This document shows, one piece after another, positions 1 through 6,539 of a DNA stretch of 29,943 nucleotides. Every line of letters starts with the position of its first letter. Position 1 is the stretch's first letter. Under the pieces are notes generated by a model. It made no database searches and had not been told where the DNA came from. It saw only the letters and a program-made list of their open reading frames with translations. Where the stretch lies: positions 1-29,943 of the forward strand of contig CAZSWR010000039.1 in NCBI GenBank assembly GCA_964610885.1, read 5' to 3'. The position numbers were made by a program, and so were the translations under genes. Origin of the DNA: CAZSWR01 sp964610885 (GTDB lineage: Bacteria > Bacteroidota > Ignavibacteria > Kapaibacteriales > UBA2268).

Positions 1-80
1 AAAAGTTGACTCTTTAGGAGAGATTTCGCGCGAGCGAATGTTTTATATGCATGGTTGATTCATGCAGAGTATTAAGAGCT

Positions 81-264
81 TGTTGATAAAGTATTTTCTT
101 TGGTTTTTTACCCCTCGCCATTCATGGAGAGGGGCAGGTGTGAGGCTGGGTTATTTTGCATAAGTATATAATTTACACTGAATTACGATTCTTTGCTTCT
201 CTCCCTAAATCCCTCTCTCCATTCTGGAGAAAGGGACTTTCAGAAATAATCTTACTTTTTCAAC
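81..264 (-). repeat. MITE-like element B, copy 1
   Basis: About 184 bp bounded by imperfect terminal inverted repeats: TGTTGATAAAGTA at the left end and TACTTTTTCAAC at the right. Its reverse complement aligns along nearly the whole length with 19358-19541, sharing internal blocks such as a CCTTTCTCCA/TGGAGAGAGGG hairpin and a CCCCTC hairpin. No open reading frame of note lies inside. The right end touches element A at 265. Being non-coding, multicopy and TIR-bounded fits a MITE; mobility is inferred. Confidence 0.6.
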
Positions 265-395
265 GGGGCTGTCTCAAAAGTCCGAAAGACTGTTTTTGGT
301 CATATTGAACAAAGTGAAACATCCATTATTAGCAAGGACTTGTGAATGGCATGGATTCTTCACTTCGTTCAGAATGACACTTATAAGACAGCCCC
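265..395 (+). mobile_element. MITE-like element A, copy 1 (131 bp)
   Basis: A 131-bp sequence repeated at 15663-15793 with exactly the same length and only a handful of substitutions. The ends are inverted repeats beginning GGGGCTGTCTCA. The inner arms also pair: GAACAAAGTGAA is answered by TTCACTTCGTTC, so the whole element can fold as one long hairpin. It carries no transposase. The terminal sequence resembles the ends of some insertion sequences, so a full-length partner elsewhere in the genome is likely. It ends three bases from the stop codon of the ABC permease gene. No obvious target-site duplication is visible. Confidence 0.8.
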
Positions 396-398
396 ATT

Positions 399-1253
399 TC
401 ACTCCTTCAGAGCGCCGGCTGTGAGACCTTTGATGATGTTTTTCTGGAAAATTATGAATATCACGAGTACCGGGATTGCCGAAATGCCTGCGCCGGCCAT
501 CAGGTGGCCCCAATCGATTGATTGCTTGCCCATGTAGAACGCCAGCCCGACGGGCAGAGTGCGGACGCTTTCTTGGTTGGTGAAGAGGAACGGGAACAGA
601 AACGAATTCCATGAGTTCAGGAATGTATAGATGGCCACGACCGTCAGAATCGGGCGGGCAAGCGGAAAGACTATGCGGAAAATTATCTGCCATTCGCTCG
701 CGCCATCGATTCGGGCCGAATCCTCAATATCCTTCGGCAGATTCAGTATGAACTGCCTGATAACGAATATCGCAAACGGCGTTACTAACCACGGCACCAC
801 AAGCGAAAAGAAAGAGTTAATCCAATCGAAGCTAACCATCAGCCTGTAGAGTGGAATCATCACCACGTGCGGCGGGACGATCAGCACGCCGAGTATCGTG
901 CCGAGCAAAAGTTTTTTGCCACGGAAGTCCCGGCGGGCCAGCGCATAGGCCGTCAGCAGGCAGAAGAAGACATTGCCCGCGGTAACGAGCGCTGCCACCC
1001 ATACGGAATTAATGAAATACACTCCGAATGCGTCGGTCGAAAGCGATTCGGAATAGTTTGCCGCGGTAAAAGGCGAGCAAATCAGTTCAATGATCCCGGA
1101 GTATTTCTCGGGAAAGCTCTTCAGCGACAGAAGTAGCATCCACAGCATGGGGAACACCATTCCGGCCGCTATCACTACAAGCAATCCGTTTAGCAGCCAC
1201 GATTTGGCGTTCAGTTTCGCCGATGGCGCATTATTTTCGTTTTTTTGTTTCAT
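399..1253 (-). CDS. ABC transporter permease, MalG-like (carbohydrate uptake)
   Basis: Inner-membrane permease of a binding-protein-dependent importer (family PF00528, CUT1 sugar type). The 284-residue product starts with a short polar N-terminus and then has about six hydrophobic segments. Near residue 190 is the cytoplasmic EAA loop, seen here as EDSARIDGASEW followed by IVFPLARP, which contacts the ATPase. The reading frame is open further upstream to 1358, but the ATG at 1253 gives the normal length for the family and puts the polar leader just before the first membrane segment. The gene starts 23 bases inside the end of dacB, so the two are probably co-transcribed. Its partner permease, binding protein and ATPase are not in the window; the next genes downstream would lie left of position 1. 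The substrate cannot be told from sequence. Confidence 0.88.
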   Translation of the reverse strand: MKQKNENNAPSAKLNAKSWLLNGLLVVIAAGMVFPMLWMLLLSLKSFPEKYSGIIELICSPFTAANYSESLSTDAFGVYFINSVWVAALVTAGNVFFCLLTAYALARRDFRGKKLLLGTILGVLIVPPHVVMIPLYRLMVSFDWINSFFSLVVPWLVTPFAIFVIRQFILNLPKDIEDSARIDGASEWQIIFRIVFPLARPILTVVAIYTFLNSWNSFLFPFLFTNQESVRTLPVGLAFYMGKQSIDWGHLMAGAGISAIPVLVIFIIFQKNIIKGLTAGALKE

Positions 1254-3033
1254 CGATTGTCGTTGCCAGCGGCCGGTGATAGCTGAAAGCAGCAATTCGG
1301 GCGCAAATCTCGTTTTCGATCTGTTTGTAGTATCCGCACGTTGGCCCGTTGAAGACAAAGGAAAAGGCCAACAGTTCTCCGTCCCGCGTACGGACGAATC
1401 CCGATAGTGCGCTCACGTTGCTGTGCGTGCCGGTCTTGGCCCGGACGTTGCCCGCTGCGTAGGTTCCCAGCATCCGGGAGCGGATCGTGCCGTCTCGCCC
1501 GGCAATTGCGAACGTGGAATCCAGCCCGATGAAGCGGGCATCCCTATTGATAATCGTAAGCATTCGGACAAAAGCGTTGGACGAGATTTGATTTCGCCGC
1601 GAAAGCCCGGAGCCGTCGAATGCCTTGATGCCCCAAGTCCCCATTCCGAGGCTGTCGAGTGTGCGTTGGTAATAATCGCGGGCGGAAAGCGCCGTATTGT
1701 GTTGCGAATTGTATGTGCCGCCGATCAGTCGGAATAAATTTTCTGCGGAATAATTATCACTATGTTTGTTTATTGGGTATAGCAAATTGAGCAGTCTGCG
1801 GTGGCTTTCGCCGATTAGCTTGCGGCGGAAGAGTTGAGTGGCTGGCATTTTGTCTTCGGCGATTTCGCCTGATACTTTTACTCCACCGGATATTAAGCGG
1901 TTCTTCAGCAAACCTGCTATGACTAAGTTCGGGCGCCCGAACTGCACGTATTTCGTAACAGATTGGTTCGGCCCGAGCGAGCCGGAAATGGATATGCGCT
2001 GAGTGCCGTCGTCTTCCATCTTGGACGTGCAAGCAATTCCGCCTGCCGGATTGGCTCGCGGAGTGGCTTTTGGTTTCCGTTTGATTGGGCCGCCATAGCA
2101 TTCGGCGCCGGTTTCCACCCAAAGCGATGCACGCGATTTCTTGGCTTTGCCTGATTTTTTAGTTTTCTTCCCTACAGCCTTGGATGCGGCCGCCTTGGAT
2201 TTTTTGCCTTTTGAAACTTTCTGTGACGCTTTCTGAGTATCTTTTTTTGTTGGCTTTTCTTCTTTGGCGGTTTGCGATGCTTTGCCCTTGCGGCGTCCGC
2301 CGCGGACTGTCGCCATATTCACAATTCGGAAGGCAGACGATGCCGGCAACACTTGCACGCGCACCGGAGCGCCGCTCACCGATCCGGACGAAACGACAAC
2401 AGCGGCCGAATTGCTGTTCATGGCCAATGCGGTTATCGGAGGAGTGGCCTGCACGAGGTCGCGGTCTCCGCTGTAAACAATCCTTTCGGTCTGCTCGTCG
2501 AAGAATGAGCCATCGGCCACGATTCGGCCGCGAATTTCCGTGATGCCCGATTCTTTGATCTGGTCGGCAATCGTTTCTATGTCGTTAACGTTCAGCAAGG
2601 CATCGCCACGGCCATAAATATAAACATCGCCTTTGACGACGCTGCCGTCTATATCGCTTTCGTTGCAATAGGCCGAAGTGGCCACATTGTAGTCACCGCC
2701 CAAGAGGTTAATCGCCATGAACGAAGTCAGAAGTTTCGTATTGGAGGCAGGGACGAGCAGGGCATCGGAATTCTTTTGGAAGTAGTAGCGCTGTTTGTCT
2801 AACGAATAGACAGTCGCGGAAAACCTCGAAGATTTCAGGTTCTTAGCGCCGAGTATGCCTCGAATCTCTTCAGCAAGTGCATTGAGCGATTTTGTGGAAT
2901 CGACTGGCGAACCAAATGCGGCGGGGGCAGGATTGATTTCTTGCCGGTCGGTCGGAGCATTTTTTGAATTAGAACTTGCAAAAATAACCGCCGAAGCGGC
3001 AATTGCCAATAATACCAAGTATTTATATTTCAA
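1231..3033 (-). CDS. dacB: D-alanyl-D-alanine carboxypeptidase / endopeptidase (PBP4, peptidase S13)
   Basis: Periplasmic low-molecular-mass penicillin-binding protein that trims or cleaves peptidoglycan peptide cross-links. The 600-residue product has an N-terminal signal segment (residues 5-20) and the three active-site motifs of the family: S97-N-T-K100, S425-D-N427 and K533-T-G535, plus the FDGSGLSR block near 472-479. The large stretch between the first two motifs matches the inserted domains typical of PBP4. Within it, residues about 247-301 form an odd tract made almost only of Lys, Ala, Ser, Thr and Gly, like a histone H1 tail. The start is TTG at 3033: the first in-frame ATG lies past the catalytic serine, and a GGGGA ribosome-binding site (3044-3048) sits ten bases upstream. 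The 3' end overlaps the permease gene. Confidence 0.93.
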   Translation of the reverse strand: MKYKYLVLLAIAASAVIFASSNSKNAPTDRQEINPAPAAFGSPVDSTKSLNALAEEIRGILGAKNLKSSRFSATVYSLDKQRYYFQKNSDALLVPASNTKLLTSFMAINLLGGDYNVATSAYCNESDIDGSVVKGDVYIYGRGDALLNVNDIETIADQIKESGITEIRGRIVADGSFFDEQTERIVYSGDRDLVQATPPITALAMNSNSAAVVVSSGSVSGAPVRVQVLPASSAFRIVNMATVRGGRRKGKASQTAKEEKPTKKDTQKASQKVSKGKKSKAAASKAVGKKTKKSGKAKKSRASLWVETGAECYGGPIKRKPKATPRANPAGGIACTSKMEDDGTQRISISGSLGPNQSVTKYVQFGRPNLVIAGLLKNRLISGGVKVSGEIAEDKMPATQLFRRKLIGESHRRLLNLLYPINKHSDNYSAENLFRLIGGTYNSQHNTALSARDYYQRTLDSLGMGTWGIKAFDGSGLSRRNQISSNAFVRMLTIINRDARFIGLDSTFAIAGRDGTIRSRMLGTYAAGNVRAKTGTHSNVSALSGFVRTRDGELLAFSFVFNGPTCGYYKQIENEICARIAAFSYHRPLATTIDETKKRK

Positions 3034-3043
3034 AGCGATTAAT

Positions 3044-3048
3044 TCCCC
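3044..3048 (-). promoter_or_regulatory. Ribosome-binding site that decides the TTG start of dacB
   Basis: On the minus strand this reads GGGGA, ten bases before the TTG at 3033. With the signal peptide beginning right after it, this supports TTG as the true start. Confidence 0.5.
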
Positions 3049-3138
3049 ATTTTTTCGTAAGGGCGCAACGGTTTAGAAAATCGAGCGCCGAGCTGCATTA
3101 CAAAATTACTTCAACCGGAGGCAATTTCAAAAAAATGT

Positions 3139-3169
3139 TTGCATAATAATCAAATTAATAATATCTTTG
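3139..3169 (+). promoter_or_regulatory. Bacteroidota-type promoter
   Basis: TTG (3139-3141, part of TGTTTG) and TATCTTTG (3162-3169) are separated by 20 bases, matching the Bacteroidota consensus TTTG-N19-21-TAnnTTTG. It would drive the outer-membrane protein and lipoprotein genes with a leader of about 270 bases. Confidence 0.5.
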
Positions 3170-3445
3170 AATCCGTTCGTCTGAGGTATTAAGAGCGTTT
3201 TGAAATTTAGTATTTGCAACAACTGGATTCATTCAATTGCGTAAATATCATTAAGCCATTGAAATACCAGCAATCCCCCCCAATTTGCTATAGAGGGAAA
3301 TACGAGAGGCGCGCTAAACGTCTGTCGGATCTGGGTACAAAACGTATTAATAAACCTGCTGGTGCCCGTTGGATGGACTATATGAATACTCTTTCAACTG
3401 CAAACCAAGAAAATCGAAATAAATCAATTAACAATGGAGTTCTTT
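3170..3445 (+). other. Long leader / intergenic region upstream of the outer-membrane protein gene
   Basis: This stretch lies between the predicted promoter and the start codon. Positions 3252-3283 look like a decayed, inverted piece of repeat C (CATTGAAATA followed by a run of C). The remainder (about 3290-3420) is richer in GC than the surrounding spacer but matches no RNA family I can recognise. A reading frame from 3214 runs through it and into the next gene in another frame, but shows no recognisable protein. Confidence 0.3.
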
Positions 3446-4588
3446 ATGAAGCAAAAGTTTACTCTTTGTCGTCTTCTGATTGTTGCCGGTGCAATCGCTG
3501 TCATGGCGGGCGCAAACCTTCGGGCAGACGATTATTTGGAAGTAACGAAGGATTTCACCCAGTTCAACTCAACAAACTTCGAGGGATTCCTAAAGCCACT
3601 TTTCACGACGATCGAGCAGAGTTTCAACTCGAATTCGTATTGCCGTTCGGTGTATCAGGAAAAATGGGCTTTCGGAATTGATCTGTCTGTGCTCGGCACG
3701 TTTATCCCCGACGCGCAGAAATCCTTCGACGCTGTGTTGCCGAATTCCTACAGCGACTACTCTAAAGTGGTTGTGAGCGAATCTCGGAACGGATCCGTAC
3801 GCACCAACTTCGGGCTTAAAACCTCGCAACCCACTGTCTATGGCGGAATTGCGACGCCGATTTTTGCCAATGCAGTCAAGCACGATGGCAAGACAATTCT
3901 CACACACAACGGCACCCAATACGTTGTCGATGATACGACGCTCTACCAATCTATCGGTTTCGTCGAGGGGCAAGGAATCAGCTTCATGTCCGGGCTGCCA
4001 GCGTTGCAATTGGCTTTGGACATGCCCTGGCGCAGCGAATTTCGTTTCCGGTTCATTTTCGCTCCGGTCAAAAACAAATTGCTCTCATACTTGGGCTTCA
4101 TGTACAACCAGCAGTTTAACCATTGGTTCGGCTGGTTCAAAGACGACCCACTGATGGGGCTTGCCTTCAATGCCTCGTACCACACACTGAGCCGCGACCC
4201 CGGAATTTCGATGCAATCGTGGGCCTTCGGAATCAATTTCAGTAAAGGTTGGGACAACGGCCTTACGCTCTTTTCCGGTTTGCAATACGAAGATATGACT
4301 GGCGAATTGGAAGTGCACAAATCCGCACTCAATCAGGGCGAAATGATCGACAGCCCGTATCCGGAGATCCGTTTTGCCGATCCGATAAAGATCAAAGTGG
4401 AAACATTTACCAATTTCCGCTTCACTGGCGGGATTTCGTACCGATATTCAATTTTTGAATTGCACGGCGATTTCGCAATCGCTTCGCAGCCATCGCTCGG
4501 CGCCGGCGTAACCTTTTGGCTAAGCTCTGGCGAAACAGAGAGCGAGAAAGTATCCAGAATGAAAAGAGAAAGGTCAGGGAGGAAATAA
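3446..4588 (+). CDS. Predicted outer-membrane beta-barrel protein
   Basis: The product has about 380 residues, beginning with a clear Sec signal peptide (MKQKFTLCRLLIVAGAIAVM, then cleavage near ANLRA-DD). The mature part has alternating hydrophobic and polar stretches rich in aromatic residues (for example WAFGIDLS, YLGFMYNQQF, WAFGINFSKGW, FTGGISYRYS), as expected for beta-barrel strands of Bacteroidota outer-membrane proteins. No specific family is recognised with confidence; a DUF6588-like family is one possibility. ATG 3446 is preferred over ATG 3434 because GGAG (3437-3440) sits five bases before it and the signal peptide then starts at once. The following lipoprotein gene begins one base after the stop, so the two probably form an envelope pair. 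The last residues are strongly basic (MKRERSGRK), unusual for a barrel terminus. Confidence 0.75.
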   Translation: MKQKFTLCRLLIVAGAIAVMAGANLRADDYLEVTKDFTQFNSTNFEGFLKPLFTTIEQSFNSNSYCRSVYQEKWAFGIDLSVLGTFIPDAQKSFDAVLPNSYSDYSKVVVSESRNGSVRTNFGLKTSQPTVYGGIATPIFANAVKHDGKTILTHNGTQYVVDDTTLYQSIGFVEGQGISFMSGLPALQLALDMPWRSEFRFRFIFAPVKNKLLSYLGFMYNQQFNHWFGWFKDDPLMGLAFNASYHTLSRDPGISMQSWAFGINFSKGWDNGLTLFSGLQYEDMTGELEVHKSALNQGEMIDSPYPEIRFADPIKIKVETFTNFRFTGGISYRYSIFELHGDFAIASQPSLGAGVTFWLSSGETESEKVSRMKRERSGRK

Positions 4589-4589
4589 A

Positions 4590-5285
4590 ATGAAAAATTT
4601 CTTTAAATTAATAATATGCCAGGCGGCGATTGTCGCGGCAATTTCTTGGGGATTAACAGCTTGCTACACCGATACCGTGGACAGCTTTTCTTCGTTCCGC
4701 GTCCAATTCCCTCTTTTCTTCCACACGCAATTCTACGACAAAGCTGCGCCGGACACATCGGTCAGTTTTGCTAACCTCTACAAATATGACGAATTCAGAA
4801 CAAACAAAGACAAAATCGACCAAGCCGAGATCTACCAGTTCAACTACCGCGTGGATTCGCTCGTTTTGGAAAACCACAAACCTTTCGACCCATTAACCGA
4901 CAATGTGGTCTTTGATTTTATACGCTTCTACGTCCAATTCGCCGTGCCCAAGACGCCCGAAATCGCAGCGCGAATGGCCTCGCTGGCACCGAACGACGAA
5001 TTCTGCCTCGATTCGGCCAACTGGAAGCCAGACCTGAATTCGGAGATTACGCTGCTCGGCGAATTCACAAACGTCAACGTAGCCGACTATTATCTGACCT
5101 CGAAGCAAATCCAGAAAGTCGAGGCAAAGGTAACTGAAATCATCACGGAAATAGCCAAGAATCGCCCACAGTTCTACATAGTTACAATGTACAGCAAAGT
5201 GGCCGGCCAGACCGAGCCGAAGCGAAAATTCCCATTGATTTATGCGTATTACGACATGTTCCTTCGGTTGAAGGTTAGCATTTAA
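4590..5285 (+). CDS. Predicted lipoprotein of unknown function, partner of the upstream outer-membrane protein
   Basis: The 231-residue product has an N-terminal hydrophobic segment ending in the lipobox LTAC, with lipidation expected on C25. The mature protein has no other motif I can name. It is rich in Phe, Tyr and Asn, with a region around residues 90-115 of beta-strand character (VVFDFIRFYVQFAVP). The gene starts one base after the stop of the outer-membrane protein, with AGGGAGG just upstream, so translation is likely coupled. The tight pairing suggests the two proteins work together at the outer membrane; the role is unknown. A short perfect palindrome, TTCAATATTGAA, follows the stop codon. 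Confidence 0.8.
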   Translation: MKNFFKLIICQAAIVAAISWGLTACYTDTVDSFSSFRVQFPLFFHTQFYDKAAPDTSVSFANLYKYDEFRTNKDKIDQAEIYQFNYRVDSLVLENHKPFDPLTDNVVFDFIRFYVQFAVPKTPEIAARMASLAPNDEFCLDSANWKPDLNSEITLLGEFTNVNVADYYLTSKQIQKVEAKVTEIITEIAKNRPQFYIVTMYSKVAGQTEPKRKFPLIYAYYDMFLRLKVSI

Positions 5286-5307
5286 TTCAATATTGAAGGA
5301 ATTCATC

Positions 5308-5381
5308 TAACCTTCCGAAGGTTTCTGGCCAAAGGCTTATGCAAAAAGCACTGAGCCATTAACCTTCGGAAGGTTTCTGGC
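5308..5381 (+). repeat. Two copies of a short palindromic repeat
   Basis: A 22-base unit at 5308-5329 is repeated at 5360-5381 with one inversion at its centre: AACCTTCCGAAGGTT in the first, AACCTTCGGAAGGTT in the second, both followed by TCTGGC. Each has six-base arms. They lie just downstream of the lipoprotein gene and may act as weak hairpins at the transcript end. Confidence 0.55.
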
Positions 5382-5408
5382 ATCTTATTGAAAACCTCAA
5401 TGGTAAAG

Positions 5409-5430
5409 TATCGCTCGAGCGGTAAAGAAT
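5409..5430 (+). repeat. Small palindrome of the CGCTNNNGCG type (family F)
   Basis: ATCGCTCGAGCGGTAAAGAAT resembles the palindromes at 20431-20728 and 23286-23413, one of which ends in the same GGTAAAGAAT. Confidence 0.4.
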
Positions 5431-5446
5431 AATACAAAATTTGACA

Positions 5447-5575
5447 CTCCACGGGTAAACCCGTGGGTTCGATTCAAACACTATCTACAATATTTTCAAT
5501 GTATTAGAACGTTTTTTTCTTTAGCCCCCTTTGAAAAAGGGGGTTGGGGGATTTGTCGATATTTCAATGACTTAC
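5447..5575 (+). repeat. Dispersed repeat C, copy 1
   Basis: About 130 bases built from a hairpin (CCACGGGTAAACCCGTGG), an AT-rich linker and a GCCCCCTTTGAAAAAGGGGG hairpin followed by TTGGGGGATTTGTCGATATT. It aligns end to end with 26455-26583, and its second half aligns with the reverse complement of 9844-9912. It has no coding capacity and lies in the spacer before ohr. Confidence 0.7.
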
Positions 5576-5698
5576 CGCAGCGAAAAGGCATTCTGCATCC
5601 CACTTAGCCTGTCGATTGGAAATATTCCACACGAAACCAAACAAACATTCGTCAAAAGCAGAGATAGTTCATATTGTTAAATAAAATGTGAGATTGTG

Positions 5699-6118
5699 AT
5701 GACAACCATCTATTCGACCAAAGCAACAGCAATCGGCGGCCGTGAAGGAAACGTCAAAACGGCAGACGGAAAATTTGATCTGAAATTCTCAATGCCCAAG
5801 AACTCCGACGGGACCAGCCCGGACGGCACCAACCCCGAGCAACTCTTTGCCATGGGCTACGCTGCCTGCTTCGATGGCGCCCTGAATCTGGTTGCAAGCA
5901 TGAAGCATGTTAAAATTTCATCGGAAACCACTGCAAACGTCAGCCTGTGCAAGAACGACGAAGGCGGATTCGACATCGCTGTCGATATTTCTGTTCTCAT
6001 CGCCGGCGTGGATAAAACCGTTGCCGACGATTTGGTCGCCACCGCCCACCAAGTTTGCCCATACTCGCGCGCCACTCGGAACAACGTCGCCGTGAACGTG
6101 AGCGCCCAAATCAAATAA
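5699..6118 (+). CDS. ohr: Organic hydroperoxide resistance protein (Ohr/OsmC family)
   Basis: Thiol peroxidase that reduces organic and lipid hydroperoxides in the cytoplasm. The 139-residue length is normal for the family. The full Ohr catalytic set is visible: R15, E47, the peroxidatic C57 in GYAACFDGAL and the resolving C120 in HQVCPYSRATRN. The N-terminal pattern (Y-x-T-K-A-T-A-x-G-G-R-x-G) and DGTNPEQLFA are typical of Ohr rather than OsmC proper. The frame is open from GTG 5696, but the adjoining ATG at 5699 is the likelier start. It stands alone; no MarR-type regulator such as OhrR is next to it. A strong hairpin follows the stop codon. Confidence 0.93.
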   Translation: MTTIYSTKATAIGGREGNVKTADGKFDLKFSMPKNSDGTSPDGTNPEQLFAMGYAACFDGALNLVASMKHVKISSETTANVSLCKNDEGGFDIAVDISVLIAGVDKTVADDLVATAHQVCPYSRATRNNVAVNVSAQIK

Positions 6119-6131
6119 ATCGCATTGAATC

Positions 6132-6160
6132 GGCCCTTGGGGGAAACACCCACAAGGGCC
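6132..6160 (+). terminator. Hairpin downstream of ohr
   Basis: GGCCCTTG pairs with CAAGGGCC and the inner G run pairs with ACCC, giving a stable stem about 13 bases after the stop. No T tract follows, so it may be a stabilising hairpin rather than a full intrinsic terminator. Confidence 0.5.
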
Positions 6161-6172
6161 ACTAATAATTAA

Positions 6173-6208
6173 AGCCCTCCGATTCCTTTTCAGGGATCGG
6201 CTTGGGCT
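6173..6208 (+). other. Second hairpin, in the spacer between ohr and the propeller gene
   Basis: AGCCC..CGAT.CC at the left pairs with GG.ATCG...GGGCT at the right, an imperfect stem. The rest of the 6161-6539 spacer is AT-rich with no gene, known RNA or repeat that I can identify. Confidence 0.35.
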
Positions 6209-6539
6209 TGATTGGTCATTGCGTGTGCGGTGGAATAAATAATTTGACTTTTCAATTGTATTTATTATAATAATAAATATTGACATTTCCAAATTATTTA
6301 TTTTGGACCGATATATGCTGTGAATACTATCGGATAATTGTGCTAAATAGTTGCATTGCAGGCATTGGCAACCTCACAACGCAATATTGAATATCTGCGA
6401 GCCGTCTTTCACATTGTGGGGCCTTGCATGGGTCATTTTTTGAAAGTGCCATTTTACAGTTTTCTTACGCATGAGGAAATCGCTTAAAATTGCCAATTAA
6501 CAATTGTGTCTGATACCGAACTAATATGGGAGTTCCCTA

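Noticed and set aside
265..395. Possible small RNA gene or attachment site
   Set aside because: An identical-length second copy and terminal inverted repeats fit a MITE better; no integrase or tRNA is nearby.
3214..3681. 155-residue plus-strand frame across the leader and into the outer-membrane protein gene
   Set aside because: No recognisable protein, no ribosome-binding site, and its second half is out of frame with a gene that has a clear signal peptide.
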